From contig NZ_LMUS01000001.1 in NCBI RefSeq assembly GCF_009765835.1, positions 1,495,559 through 1,559,558 of the forward strand: DNA of 64,000 bases, given 5' to 3'. The DNA comes from Granulicella sp. L56. Its GTDB lineage: Bacteria; Acidobacteriota; Terriglobia; Terriglobales; Acidobacteriaceae. The notes beneath the pieces are model-generated. The model ran no database searches, was not told where the DNA came from, and worked only from the letters and a program-made list of their open reading frames with translations. Shown here piece by piece: positions 44,517-53,994 of this stretch (within the stretch, counting starts at the first letter, position 1; every line of letters begins with the position of its first letter). The translations under genes were made by a program, and so were the position numbers.

Positions 44517-46037
44517 CTATCGCGAGCGTCGGCGCTTTACCACTACGATTCCCAGCAGCAATGCCGCTGCGGATATGCCCAGCAATCTTCCCAGCATCTT
44601 TCTCGTCCACGATTGCGTACGTTCGAGCGAGCCATCATGCCATGCGGTTTGCACGGCTACGAGATCGGCAGTGAGGCCGGGGATGGTGATTGCATTTAAA
44701 TCTGCCGTCGGTAAAGAACCGAAGATTCGCTCCGGCTCCGGCGGCTTTCCGTTGCGGTCTTTCGGGATGGCTTCGAGGAGTGCGTTGACTTCGGCGTCGC
44801 GTGGATCGTCGAAGAACGCGCCATCCGCGGTGTTTGGGAAGAGCGTCGCGTTGCCGGTCATCTTCTTTTCGATGGCGGCGACGCTGTCCTGGCAGACGCC
44901 GAGAGCGTAGTAGCCGCCGAAGGGCAGGGTTGGGCGTGCCTGGTGTTGATGCATGTAGGCGATCGACATCCTGCCTGTGAGGCGGGTTACTTCGAGCGCG
45001 TCGGCGTTGCGGTACTCGTGCGCGTGGCGGACGAGTACCCAGGGCTGGTCGAGCGTGTCCATGGTGCGGAACTCGGCCTTGCCATCGACGCCGAAGTACC
45101 AGCTTACGTCGGCGTTAATCTTTGGCCCGCGAATCTGCCACTCGTACTCGGCGTGGCTTACGGGAATGAGCAGCGTTCGTTTGGTGCCGGGAATTTTGAT
45201 CTGCGAACTCACCCAGAAGGGCATCATTACGTCCTGCCCCTTGTAGTGGAAGTGGCCGAAGTTCGCGAAGTAACGCGCGTCCCACACGGTGACGGTGTGA
45301 CCGGAATCGATCAGCGTCTGTATGAGTGCCTCGGGAGTTGCGGAATTTTTCCCGGCTAGCTTTGCGGTGGCTTGCGGTGCGTCGTCGAGTCCGTTGAGGC
45401 TCAGGCGGTTGAGCACGTCGGCTATGCGCTGGCTCTCAGCATGGAGCGGAGCGAGCTGCGGGTTGGCATCGTCTCCGCGCAGGACGCCTGCTCCGAGGTC
45501 GCTGACGAGGCCTGCGCGGGTGAAGCCGGGCAACTGCGATGGCTTGTCGAGATCGACGGTCTCGGCGTGTTCGAGCGTGTAGGGGCCGAGGTCGATGAAC
45601 TGCTTTGCCTGCGCAGTGGACAGGCTGCTCTTCGGGCTGCCGGGATGCCGCGCGGCGAGGTCTTGGAGTGCTTCATTCTTTCCGGCGATGCGTCCGGCGA
45701 CGCGCACGGTGGGATTGATCTCCTGCATGGTCCAGCCGGGGAAGCGGTCGAGCCCTTGCCAGTCTTTGCCCAGAATTAACTCGCGCAGGCGATGCATCAG
45801 GACTGGTGTCATCAAGGCAGGGCCTTGCTTTCCACTCTTGTCCAGCTCTGCGAGGACGGCTTCGGTGAAGCCGGGAGTGGCTGAAAGCTCGCGCATCATT
45901 TGCGACAACATCACGGTATTGGCAGGCATCGGCTCCTCCGGCACGACGTAGGGCGCGTCGCTTTTGCAGCCGATCAATGCGGCCAGAACGATCGCACAGC
46001 AGATGCGGCCAAGCTTTCCATTGACTGGAGTATGCAT
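44517..46037 (-). CDS. Lipoprotein of unknown function with C-terminal membrane helix
   Basis: 506 residues from ATG 46037 (MHTPVNGKL). The signal ends AIVLAALIGCKSD, a lipobox with Cys at about 24. The mature part has no family I recognise; it contains HTVTVWDARYFANFGHFHYKGQDV, LLIPVSHAEYEWQIRGP and ISYMHQ-like His-rich stretches. A single membrane helix (GISAAALLLGIVVV) with a basic tail KRRRSR closes the protein. A lipid anchor at one end and a helix at the other would hold the domain close to the inner membrane. It follows the TIGR03435 gene by 35 bases and is probably co-transcribed. Confidence 0.7.
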   Translation of the reverse strand: MHTPVNGKLGRICCAIVLAALIGCKSDAPYVVPEEPMPANTVMLSQMMRELSATPGFTEAVLAELDKSGKQGPALMTPVLMHRLRELILGKDWQGLDRFPGWTMQEINPTVRVAGRIAGKNEALQDLAARHPGSPKSSLSTAQAKQFIDLGPYTLEHAETVDLDKPSQLPGFTRAGLVSDLGAGVLRGDDANPQLAPLHAESQRIADVLNRLSLNGLDDAPQATAKLAGKNSATPEALIQTLIDSGHTVTVWDARYFANFGHFHYKGQDVMMPFWVSSQIKIPGTKRTLLIPVSHAEYEWQIRGPKINADVSWYFGVDGKAEFRTMDTLDQPWVLVRHAHEYRNADALEVTRLTGRMSIAYMHQHQARPTLPFGGYYALGVCQDSVAAIEKKMTGNATLFPNTADGAFFDDPRDAEVNALLEAIPKDRNGKPPEPERIFGSLPTADLNAITIPGLTADLVAVQTAWHDGSLERTQSWTRKMLGRLLGISAAALLLGIVVVKRRRSR

Positions 46038-46072
46038 TCGCCTATTAGACCTCAGAAAATTTCCATCCCCCA

Positions 46073-46981
46073 CTAATTCTCTGAAGGTTTCTCGATGTGA
46101 TCGATCACGAGCATTTGTACCGAACCCTTGGTGGGTTTCAGTTTCAGCCCCAACTGCTCCTGAATCGCTATATCGAGCGGTTGGATGGGGTCCATATCGT
46201 CGGCTTTCCTGTCGCTTAGCCGCGTGCCGTGGTATCGCAGCGTGAAGTCATATTTACCTGTGAGTCCAGTCTTATCGACGACGGGATGGCCAAACTGTGC
46301 GGCCAGTTGCTGAACTATATCGTTCATCGAACATCCGTGAGCGACATAATCGAAACCGACCCGGCTATCGCCTCGCTGGTAGAGAGGGGGTATGGGATAG
46401 TCGCCCCATGCTTTCCTCTCCTCGGCACTGGGCGGTTCGCCCTTCGCCTCCTGCATCTTCGATCCATTCTTCGACAGCACCAGATCGTAGGCTGGGCCTT
46501 CTCGCGTCTCCCAGTGGGCCTTCAGCTTGAAGCGGTCGGCGAGGAGCGCTTGCATCATGTGCTGCTGTTCCAGCCTCTCCTGAGCTTTGCTCAACTTCGC
46601 CAAACGTTCATCGGCAGCGCTGTCTGACTTTGCCTGGATATTGAACATCGCGCTCCAGTTTGGCATGCCCGATATTTGGTCCCACCGGACACCGTATGCC
46701 ATGGAAAGGAGGTTCATGGCATCGAAGTCTGTCACACGCAAAGAGCTGGAGTGAGGCGCGAAGGAACCGCTCACCATATAAGAATCCGCGGCTGGGCTTT
46801 GCCGGATCGAAGCAACATCAAACGTCAGCGTCGGTACATACGCTTTGCTTGTAGTCGCAGCCACATCTGGAACCGCGCCTGCCTGCGCGAATGTGACTGG
46901 CGCGGCGACAACCATCCATACAAACGTGAACAGTAACAGCTTGCGGACCGAACTCGATTTGCATCTCAACAGGTTTGCCAT
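46073..46981 (-). CDS. TIGR03435-family exported protein
   Basis: 302 residues from ATG 46981; a GTG five codons upstream is possible. A signal peptide ends VTFAQAGA. The family features are TFDVASIRQSPA, the region FKLKAHWETREGPAYDLVLSKNGSK split by a short linker, VVDKTGLTGKYDFTLRY and the C-terminal LGLKLKPTKGSVQMLVIDH-EKPSEN. TIGR03435 proteins are almost confined to soil Acidobacteriota and Planctomycete-like genomes in many copies; function unknown, often next to sigma factors or peptidases. None of those is adjacent here. Confidence 0.9.
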   Translation of the reverse strand: MANLLRCKSSSVRKLLLFTFVWMVVAAPVTFAQAGAVPDVAATTSKAYVPTLTFDVASIRQSPAADSYMVSGSFAPHSSSLRVTDFDAMNLLSMAYGVRWDQISGMPNWSAMFNIQAKSDSAADERLAKLSKAQERLEQQHMMQALLADRFKLKAHWETREGPAYDLVLSKNGSKMQEAKGEPPSAEERKAWGDYPIPPLYQRGDSRVGFDYVAHGCSMNDIVQQLAAQFGHPVVDKTGLTGKYDFTLRYHGTRLSDRKADDMDPIQPLDIAIQEQLGLKLKPTKGSVQMLVIDHIEKPSEN

Positions 46982-47047
46982 AGCCACTTTTCTCACACCT
47001 GTTTAGCCAATTGATGGGCAGGTGTCAAGCGGGGCAGAGAGGCAAAG

Positions 47048-47097
47048 GCGAAATACAGGGGTCTCTCCACTGCGCTTCGCTCCGGTCGAGATGACGT
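47048..47097 (-). repeat. Dispersed repeat family A, copy 7 (inverted)
   Basis: On the reverse strand: ACGTCATCTCGACCGGAGCG, AAGCGCAGTGGAGAGACCCC, TGTATTTCGC. This copy is close to the consensus and lies between gatB and the TIGR03435 gene. Confidence 0.87.
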
Positions 47098-47121
47098 GCA
47101 GATGAAGCGAACCAACGATTT

Positions 47122-48600
47122 TTAGCTATCGAGTTTTTTTACTACCAGTTCGTTCAGCAGCGCGGGGTTGGCCTGTCCCTTGGAGAGGCGCATGACCTGG
47201 CCTACGAAGAAGGCAGAGACCGTCTTCTTGCCGCCGCGATATTGTTCGACCTGTTTTGGATTTGCGGCGATGACTTCGTCGATCATCTTCTCGATGGCCA
47301 AGGCGTCGGAGATCTGCTGCGGCTTCTCGCGGTCGTAGACTGCGGGGAAGTCCTCGTTCTTTTCGAAACAGGTGTCGAGAAGCTGCTTGAGCATCTTGCT
47401 CGAAAGCTCGCCTGACTCAGCGAGGTCGGCGGCCATAACGATTCCTGCCATCGATACGGGAGACTGGTCCAGTTCGAGATTTGCGAGGCGTAGGCGCATG
47501 GTCAACTCGCTGGTCAGCAGAGCGGCTACGCGCGTGGGGCTCTTCGCTTTCTTTGCTGCGGACTCGAAGCTGTCGGCGAAGGAGCGGGTTGCCGTCAGGG
47601 TTGCGGCGTCCTGCTCGCTAATCTCGTACTCGGCGATCATGCGCGCGCGACGGGCCTCGGGCAGCTCGGGAAGCGACTTCAGGATTTCGGCCTGCCACTC
47701 TGCGCCTACGACCAGCGGCGGAAGGTCTGGCTCTGGGAAGTAGCGGTAGTCGTGCGCCTGTTCCTTCGAACGCATCGAGAACGTCCGGCCTTCGGCGTTG
47801 TTCCAGAGGCGCGACTCCTGCACGACGCGGCCGCCTTCTTCGATGACGCCGATCTGGCGCTCGATCTCGTACTCGACCGCCGCGCGGATATAGCGAAAGC
47901 TGTTGACGTTTTTGACCTCGGCCTTGGTGCCATACTCCTTCGCGCCTTTGAGCATGACGCTTACGTTGGCGTCGCAGCGGAGAGAGCCTTCTTCCATGTT
48001 GCAGTCGCTAACGCCCGTGTAGAGGAGAATCTCTTTCAGTTTGGTGAGGTACTCGAAGACCTCGTCGGCGGTGCGCAGGTCGGGCTCGCTGACGATCTCG
48101 ATCAGCGGCGTGCCGCAGCGGTTGAGGTCGATGTAAGTCTTCGATACGGAATCTGCAAAGCCGTCGTGTACGCTCTTGCCCGCATCCTCTTCCATGTGGA
48201 GCCGGGTGACGCCGATGCGCTTGGACGCGCCGCTGGCGTCGGGCACGTCGAGCCAGCCATGTTCGGCGATGGGCTTGTCGAACTGAGAGATCTGATAGCC
48301 CTTGGGCGAGTCGGGGTAGAAGTAGTTCTTGCGCGAGAAGATGCTGGTCTCGCGGATCTCGCAGTTGATGGCCTTTGCCGCGAGCACAGCGAACTCGACT
48401 GCCTTGCGATTGAGCACGGGCAGCGCGCCGGGCAGCCCGAGGCAGGTGGGGCAGACGTGCGTATTCGGCTCACCGCCATACTGGTTGACGCAGCCGCAGA
48501 AGGCCTTTGAAGCGGTCAGGAGCTGAACGTGGACCTCAAGCCCGATGACGGGCTGATATTTGGCGAGAACCTCTGGCGAGAGCGCGGTAGCGGTAGACAT
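47122..48600 (-). CDS. gatB: Aspartyl/glutamyl-tRNA amidotransferase subunit B
   Basis: 492 residues from ATG 48600. VIGLEVHVQLLTASKAFCGC, THVCPTCLGLPGALPVLN (zinc Cys set C-x-C...C-x2-C), YFYPDSPKGYQISQ and DLNRCGTPLIEIVSEPD are canonical. The C-terminal YqeY-like tail binds tRNA. Converts Glu-tRNA(Gln) or Asp-tRNA(Asn) with GatA and GatC, which are not in the window. Confidence 0.95.
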   Translation of the reverse strand: MSTATALSPEVLAKYQPVIGLEVHVQLLTASKAFCGCVNQYGGEPNTHVCPTCLGLPGALPVLNRKAVEFAVLAAKAINCEIRETSIFSRKNYFYPDSPKGYQISQFDKPIAEHGWLDVPDASGASKRIGVTRLHMEEDAGKSVHDGFADSVSKTYIDLNRCGTPLIEIVSEPDLRTADEVFEYLTKLKEILLYTGVSDCNMEEGSLRCDANVSVMLKGAKEYGTKAEVKNVNSFRYIRAAVEYEIERQIGVIEEGGRVVQESRLWNNAEGRTFSMRSKEQAHDYRYFPEPDLPPLVVGAEWQAEILKSLPELPEARRARMIAEYEISEQDAATLTATRSFADSFESAAKKAKSPTRVAALLTSELTMRLRLANLELDQSPVSMAGIVMAADLAESGELSSKMLKQLLDTCFEKNEDFPAVYDREKPQQISDALAIEKMIDEVIAANPKQVEQYRGGKKTVSAFFVGQVMRLSKGQANPALLNELVVKKLDS

Positions 48601-48682
48601 AATCAAAGTTGATTCTAACAAGCGCCGTCACGGCTGCTATTTTTGCATCTCACAAGTGCAACGGATCAAACCAAGGAAGCCT

Positions 48683-49594
48683 ATGCCCTATCGCCTACGC
48701 CCCAGCCAGCCCGCCCCGAAGAATGAAGCGCAGAAGAACCTGGAACGTCCCAGCGCGCAGGATATCTACGAGCAGGTGGCGAACAACGCCCGTCAGGAGT
48801 TGGGCCGGTCGAGCGTGGCACTCGCCATCTCGGGGCTGGCGGGCGGCATCTTTATGGGGCTGTCGGGGTTGGGGAATGCAATTGCAATCGCCCTGCTGAC
48901 CGCTCCGGGGACGGAGCCGACGAACACCACTTTGTTTATCGCGAAGATGTTTTATCCGCTGGGGTTCATCGTGGTGATCCTGGGGCGTTCGCAGCTTTTT
49001 ACCGAAAATACGCTTTATCCGGTGGCGCTGGTGCTTTCGGAGAAGAAGCATCTGTGGAAGACGCTGCGGCTGTGGGGCATCGTGCTTCCTTCAAATGTGC
49101 TGGGCGCGCTGGCCTTTGCCGCGATTGCCGGGCTTACGGGAGCGCTGCATCCGAATGTGGTTCATGCGCTGTCGCAACTGGGCCTGGAAGCGCTGCACCG
49201 TCCGATGGAGACTACCTTTTGGAGCGGGGTGATGGGCGGCTGGATCATAGCGACTGTGGCGTGGCTGGTCTCGGGCTCGCACTCGATCACCGGGTCGGTG
49301 ATGATTATCTGGATGCTGGCCTTCGTCGTCGGGCTGGGTAACTTTGCCCACTGCATCGCGGCCAGCGGCGAGATTCTGACTGCGGTGCTGGTCGGGCAGG
49401 CCTCGCTGACGGACTTTCTGCACTGGCTATGGCTCGCCGTGGCGGGCAATATCTGCGGCGGAGTCGGGATGGTTACGTTGCTTGAATATGGCCAGGTGGT
49501 CTACGGCGGCGATGCCGAGGCGGAGGCGCTTCCTCCCGAGCCGGATTCTCCGGGCTCGACCACCAAAAAATCTGACGCGGAGACGCAACGATAG
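48683..49594 (+). CDS. Formate/nitrite transporter (FNT) family channel
   Basis: 303 residues from ATG 48683 with AAGGAAG upstream. Six membrane helices are visible; ALAISGLAGGIFMGLSG, FTENTLYPVALVLSEKK and NFAHCIAASGEIL are FNT motifs (the last carries the channel His). The N- and C-termini are polar, as in YfdC-type members. Moves a small monovalent anion across the inner membrane; which one is open. Divergent from gatB. Confidence 0.85.
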   Translation: MPYRLRPSQPAPKNEAQKNLERPSAQDIYEQVANNARQELGRSSVALAISGLAGGIFMGLSGLGNAIAIALLTAPGTEPTNTTLFIAKMFYPLGFIVVILGRSQLFTENTLYPVALVLSEKKHLWKTLRLWGIVLPSNVLGALAFAAIAGLTGALHPNVVHALSQLGLEALHRPMETTFWSGVMGGWIIATVAWLVSGSHSITGSVMIIWMLAFVVGLGNFAHCIAASGEILTAVLVGQASLTDFLHWLWLAVAGNICGGVGMVTLLEYGQVVYGGDAEAEALPPEPDSPGSTTKKSDAETQR

Positions 49595-49599
49595 TACCG

Positions 49600-49650
49600 A
49601 GGGACAGGGACCTCACTTCGCTACGTTCAGGTCGAAATAAGGTGACGATC
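49600..49650 (-). repeat. Dispersed repeat family A-like copy 8 (diverged, inverted)
   Basis: On the reverse strand CGTCACCTTATTTCGACCTG, AACGTAGCGAAGTGAGGTCC, CTGTCCCTCGG. It shares the CGACC...AGCGAAGTG...GACC-like order with family A but differs in detail and may be a sister family. Confidence 0.5.
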
Positions 49651-49764
49651 TGGACGACGAAGGCCACTTCCCGCAGCGGGCTTAACACGTGTCTCAACGC
49701 GTCAGGTCCACCGTCTGGTCGGGCGGTGCCTGAAAACATCGATTTCCACTAGAATCAATGCAGC

Positions 49765-52700
49765 ATGGTTCTTCCCTTCGTCCGCGAACTACTTGCGGAC
49801 CTTGAACACTCTGAGGCCTTTGAGCGTGTACGCCGCCACCTGAGCGGGGGCACGGGGCGCAGACGTGTGTCTGGATTGACCGCTACGGCGCGGGCACTTT
49901 ATCTGCCGCTGTTCGTTCGCGCGGCCAATGCTCCGTGCGTGATTGTCGTTTCGGACAACAAGGCCGCCGAGGCACTTCATGCCGCAGTACTCTCTGCCTG
50001 CGAGTTGACCGGAGCGTTGGACCCTGCACAGGTCTTGCGGCTTCCGGCGCACGATGTTCTTCCGTTTGAAAATCTATCCCCGCACCCTGAGATTCAGGAG
50101 ACCCGGGCTGCGACGCTGTGGAAGATCGCGAACGGGACGGCGCGGCTTATGATTGCTCCGGTCGAAGCTGCCTGCATGAAGCTCTTTACCCGCGACTTTT
50201 ACAAGGCGCTGGCACTGCATCTGAAGGTCGGCGAAGAGTACATGCCGGACATGCTGATCGAGCATCTGCTCTCGGTGGGCTACACCCGCGTCGATGTGGT
50301 GGAGATGCCGGGGCAGGTTACGCTGCGCGGCGGCATCATCGACGCCTTCTCGCCCGAGATGGAGCGCCCGGTGCGCATCGACTTCTTCGGCGACGAGATC
50401 GAGTCCATCCGCACCTTTGACGCCGAGACGCAGCGCAGCAGCAACCCGCTCGATGAGGCCCTGCTGCTTCCGCTTACAGAGATTCCTGTCACCGAGAAAG
50501 TTCTGACCGCGATCAATGCACGGCTCACGCGCAGCGGAGTTGCCGGGGCTGCGCTCGAAGGTGGAGAAGAGCCGGTCGAGTTGCAGACGCACATTGCCAC
50601 ACGTACCGGCGAGGCGACGGTGTTTCCCGGCTGGGAGTTTTTCGCGCCGGTCGCTGGAGCTACGCACACACTTTTAGACTTGCTGACGGCAAGCGGCCCT
50701 GCGCCTCGCGTCTTCATTGAAGAACCTGCGATGGTCAAAAATCAGGGCGAGCGCTGGTGGAACAAAGTTGAGCAGCGTCATGATCGTTCCGGCATCGGCA
50801 ATCTGGTTCGACCCGAAGATATTTATCTTTCGCCATGGGACCTTGATGACCGCCTCCACAAATTCTGCGGTTGCGAACTCGATCAGCTTGGGCTGGTCGA
50901 TATACTCGACGCCGACCGCAGCGACCTGTCGGAGGTGGACTTCGCCACTCGGCCCACGCAGCGATTTCATGGCAGCATTCCGGCGCTGATCGATCAGCTT
51001 AACGTGCTGATGAAGCAGGATGCACGCATTCTGCTCACGGCTCCTAATCAGGGTGAAGTGGAGCGGCTTGCCGGGCTTTTGCAGGAGTATCACGTTCCTT
51101 ATCGCCTCGGTTCGCGGACGGAGCAGCATGGCAGCTCGACGGTTTATTCGGAGTCCAGCTATCTTGCGGGCGACCTGCGCACGCCTGTGATCGTAAAGAC
51201 GACGATCGCCGCGGGTGTGCAGATACTCGACCTCGACCGGACGACAGCGCGTCAGGTTGTCATCTTTGGAGCACAGGATTTATCGGACGACGCCGACGTA
51301 ACGGTGCGGACGGCGCGGCGCGGCAAATCGAAGGCTTCCGCTTTCATCTCCGATTTTCGCGATCTTGCTGTCGGCGACTACGTTGTTCACGTCGAACATG
51401 GCATCGCACAGTATTGCGGACTGCGCGTTATCGAAGAAAACGATTCGCCACCACTGGAGCTGATGATCCTTGAGTTTGCCGACGAGGCCAAGCTCTACGT
51501 TCCGCTTACGCGGCTCGATCTGATCCAGAAGTACCGCAGCACCGATACAGGGCCTGCTCCGCAACTGAACAAACTGGGCACGCAGGGTTGGCAGAAGACC
51601 AAGGCGCGCGTCAAAAAGGCGATGGCCGACATGGCCGCCGAGCTGTTGAAGCTCTACGCACAGCGCGAGTCGATTCAGGGCACTCCTTTTTCGCCGGATA
51701 CGAACATGCAGCGCGAGTTTGAGGATGCGTTCGACTTCAACGAGACCGACGACCAGCTCAACGCCATTGCCGACATCAAGCGCGATATGGAATCGACGCA
51801 GCCGATGGACCGCCTGCTCTGCGGCGACGTGGGCTACGGCAAGACCGAGGTTGCCATGCGCGCGGCGTTCAAGGCGGTGCAGGACTCGAAGCAGGTCGCA
51901 ATACTAACGCCGACGACGGTGCTGAGTTTTCAGCACTACGAAACCTTCAAGCGACGCTTCGCCAACTTTCCCGTCAATATCGAGATGATCTCGCGCTTCC
52001 GCACAGCGAAGGAGCAGAAGATCATTCTCGAAAAGGTGGAGCAGGGGAAGGTCGACATTCTCATCGGCACGCATCGCATTCTGTCGAAGGACCTGAAGTT
52101 TCAGGACCTCGGGCTGCTGGTGGTCGATGAAGAGCAACGCTTTGGCGTGCGTCATAAAGAGCGGCTGAAACAGATGCGAACGGCCATTGACGTACTTGCG
52201 ATGTCTGCCACACCGATTCCGCGCACGCTGCATATGTCGCTGATCGGGCTGCGCGATATGAGCGTGATCGAGACGCCGCCCAAAGACCGCATGGCCATTC
52301 AGACCATCGTCGCCAAGTTCGACGAGAAGCTGGTGCGCACCGCCATTGAGATGGAGCTGGAGCGCGGCGGGCAGACCTACTTCGTACACAATCGCGTGGA
52401 GTCGATCTACGAGCTCGCGGCGAAGATTCGCGAGCTGGTTCCGCAGGCCCGCGTCGTGATTGGTCATGGGCAGCTTCCCGAGGCAGAGCTGGAGCGGGTG
52501 ATGCTCGCCTTCATGAATCATGAGTACGATGTTTTGCTTGCGACCAGCATCATTGAAAACGGTCTTGATATTCCGCTCGCCAACACCATCATCATCAATC
52601 GTGCAGATCGACATGGGCTGAGCGAGCTGTATCAACTGCGTGGACGCGTGGGGCGCAGCAATCGGCGCGCTTACTCGTACCTTCTGATTCCTCCGGAGAA

Positions 52701-53460
52701 GGAGCTGAGCGAGGTATCGCGGCGCAGGCTTGCGGCGTTGAAGGAGTTCTCCGATCTTGGCGCGGGCTTCAAGATCGCTGCGCTTGATCTGGAACTGCGC
52801 GGCGCGGGCAACATGCTGGGCGGCGAGCAGTCGGGCCACATCGAGGCCATCGGCTTCGAGATGTACACGACCATGCTGGAAGAGGCCGTGCGCAAGATGA
52901 AGGGCGAGGAGGACAAGCCTGCCCATGCCAACACGGTCATCAACCTCGGCATCAGCGTTCGCATCGATTCGGACTACATCCCCGAAGAGAACCAGCGCCT
53001 GCGCATGTACAAGCGCATCGCCGGGGCGGAGGACTTTGCCACACTTGCCGATGTTCGTGCCGAGTTGCAGGACCGCTACGGCACGCCGCCAGAGTCCGTG
53101 CTGAACCTGCTGGCAGCTGGGGAGATTCGGCTACAGTGCGAGCAGCTTGGCATTGCACAGCTCGACCGCAAACGTACCCAGATTGAACTGGGCAAGACCA
53201 AGACTTTTGTCGAGATGCTGCATCTGAAGTTTGCCGAACGGCTATCGGGTGGATCACCTGCGACCGCTCCGGGCGTGGCTCCGGCGCGCGAGCGAAGCGT
53301 CGATCCGGGAGTGCTGATGAAGCTGGTCAGCCGCAATACGAAAAAAGGCGCGCAGTTCACGCCGCAGGGTATTCTGCGCTGGCCGCTTACCAGTGCCAAA
53401 GCCGAAGATGTGATTGCTGAGACGCGTGCGCTGCTGGATGCTCTCGATACGCATGGCTGA
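49765..53460 (+). CDS. mfd: Transcription-repair coupling factor Mfd
   Basis: 1,231 residues, somewhat longer than the E. coli protein. N-terminal UvrB-homology domains; CarD-like RNA polymerase-interaction domain near 530-600 ([17 protein letters not shown]); superfamily 2 translocase with Walker [15 protein letters not shown] (about 686), DEEQRFGV box, SATPIPRTL, and [24 protein letters not shown]-terminal TRCF domain ([18 protein letters not shown]). Removes stalled RNA polymerase and recruits UvrA. Single gene. Confidence 0.97.
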   Translation: MVLPFVRELLADLEHSEAFERVRRHLSGGTGRRRVSGLTATARALYLPLFVRAANAPCVIVVSDNKAAEALHAAVLSACELTGALDPAQVLRLPAHDVLPFENLSPHPEIQETRAATLWKIANGTARLMIAPVEAACMKLFTRDFYKALALHLKVGEEYMPDMLIEHLLSVGYTRVDVVEMPGQVTLRGGIIDAFSPEMERPVRIDFFGDEIESIRTFDAETQRSSNPLDEALLLPLTEIPVTEKVLTAINARLTRSGVAGAALEGGEEPVELQTHIATRTGEATVFPGWEFFAPVAGATHTLLDLLTASGPAPRVFIEEPAMVKNQGERWWNKVEQRHDRSGIGNLVRPEDIYLSPWDLDDRLHKFCGCELDQLGLVDILDADRSDLSEVDFATRPTQRFHGSIPALIDQLNVLMKQDARILLTAPNQGEVERLAGLLQEYHVPYRLGSRTEQHGSSTVYSESSYLAGDLRTPVIVKTTIAAGVQILDLDRTTARQVVIFGAQDLSDDADVTVRTARRGKSKASAFISDFRDLAVGDYVVHVEHGIAQYCGLRVIEENDSPPLELMILEFADEAKLYVPLTRLDLIQKYRSTDTGPAPQLNKLGTQGWQKTKARVKKAMADMAAELLKLYAQRESIQGTPFSPDTNMQREFEDAFDFNETDDQLNAIADIKRDMESTQPMDRLLCGDVGYGKTEVAMRAAFKAVQDSKQVAILTPTTVLSFQHYETFKRRFANFPVNIEMISRFRTAKEQKIILEKVEQGKVDILIGTHRILSKDLKFQDLGLLVVDEEQRFGVRHKERLKQMRTAIDVLAMSATPIPRTLHMSLIGLRDMSVIETPPKDRMAIQTIVAKFDEKLVRTAIEMELERGGQTYFVHNRVESIYELAAKIRELVPQARVVIGHGQLPEAELERVMLAFMNHEYDVLLATSIIENGLDIPLANTIIINRADRHGLSELYQLRGRVGRSNRRAYSYLLIPPEKELSEVSRRRLAALKEFSDLGAGFKIAALDLELRGAGNMLGGEQSGHIEAIGFEMYTTMLEEAVRKMKGEEDKPAHANTVINLGISVRIDSDYIPEENQRLRMYKRIAGAEDFATLADVRAELQDRYGTPPESVLNLLAAGEIRLQCEQLGIAQLDRKRTQIELGKTKTFVEMLHLKFAERLSGGSPATAPGVAPARERSVDPGVLMKLVSRNTKKGAQFTPQGILRWPLTSAKAEDVIAETRALLDALDTHG

Positions 53461-53538
53461 ACCAAATCCCTCCCAAGGCTTCGATTACCCTTTGTCTGAA
53501 ACCGCATAACACAATGCCGTAAACTCACTTCAACATCT

Positions 53539-53991
53539 ATGACACTCAAACTCCTTGTTCCCGCTGCGTTGCTCTTGTTCGCCCTGCCTGTCCTCGCTCA
53601 AACGACTACCCCTCTCCCCGCCACAACGCCAGCAGATGCGTCCACACCCCTGAAGATAGGCGGAGATGTTCTCCCGCCTGTTCTAATTCATATGGCAAAT
53701 CCAAAATTTCCTCGCGGCCTCCGCGGGGTAGGAACCACAGCCGTTGTCCACGTTGGTGTAGTTGTCGATACATCCGGCAAACCAACCCAAATTCGCATCG
53801 TCAAGTCGAGCAATGCAGGTTTCGATAAAAACTCTATGGATGCAGTGAAAAAATACCGCTTCAAGCCAGCGACGTTACACGGACAGCCCGTGGCAGTCGA
53901 GCTCGTAGTACAGGTAAATTTTGAGGTCTTCGACCAAATGCCTCCGGGCGGTTATCATCCACCCGCGGAACCCCCCATTCAACCGAATTAA
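53539..53991 (+). CDS. Exported TonB C-terminal-domain protein without membrane anchor
   Basis: 150 residues. A cleavable signal peptide ends LPVLAQTT; a TonB C-terminal domain follows (PKFPRGLRGVGTTAVVHVGVVVDTSGKPTQIRIVKSS, then DKNSMDAVKKYRFKPATLHGQPVAVELVVQVNFE). Classical TonB keeps an uncleaved N-terminal helix and a Pro-rich spacer; here both are absent, so it would be a free periplasmic domain. Many such short proteins occur in Acidobacteriota. Ends three bases before the next gene. Confidence 0.82.
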   Translation: MTLKLLVPAALLLFALPVLAQTTTPLPATTPADASTPLKIGGDVLPPVLIHMANPKFPRGLRGVGTTAVVHVGVVVDTSGKPTQIRIVKSSNAGFDKNSMDAVKKYRFKPATLHGQPVAVELVVQVNFEVFDQMPPGGYHPPAEPPIQPN

Positions 53992-53994
53992 CTA

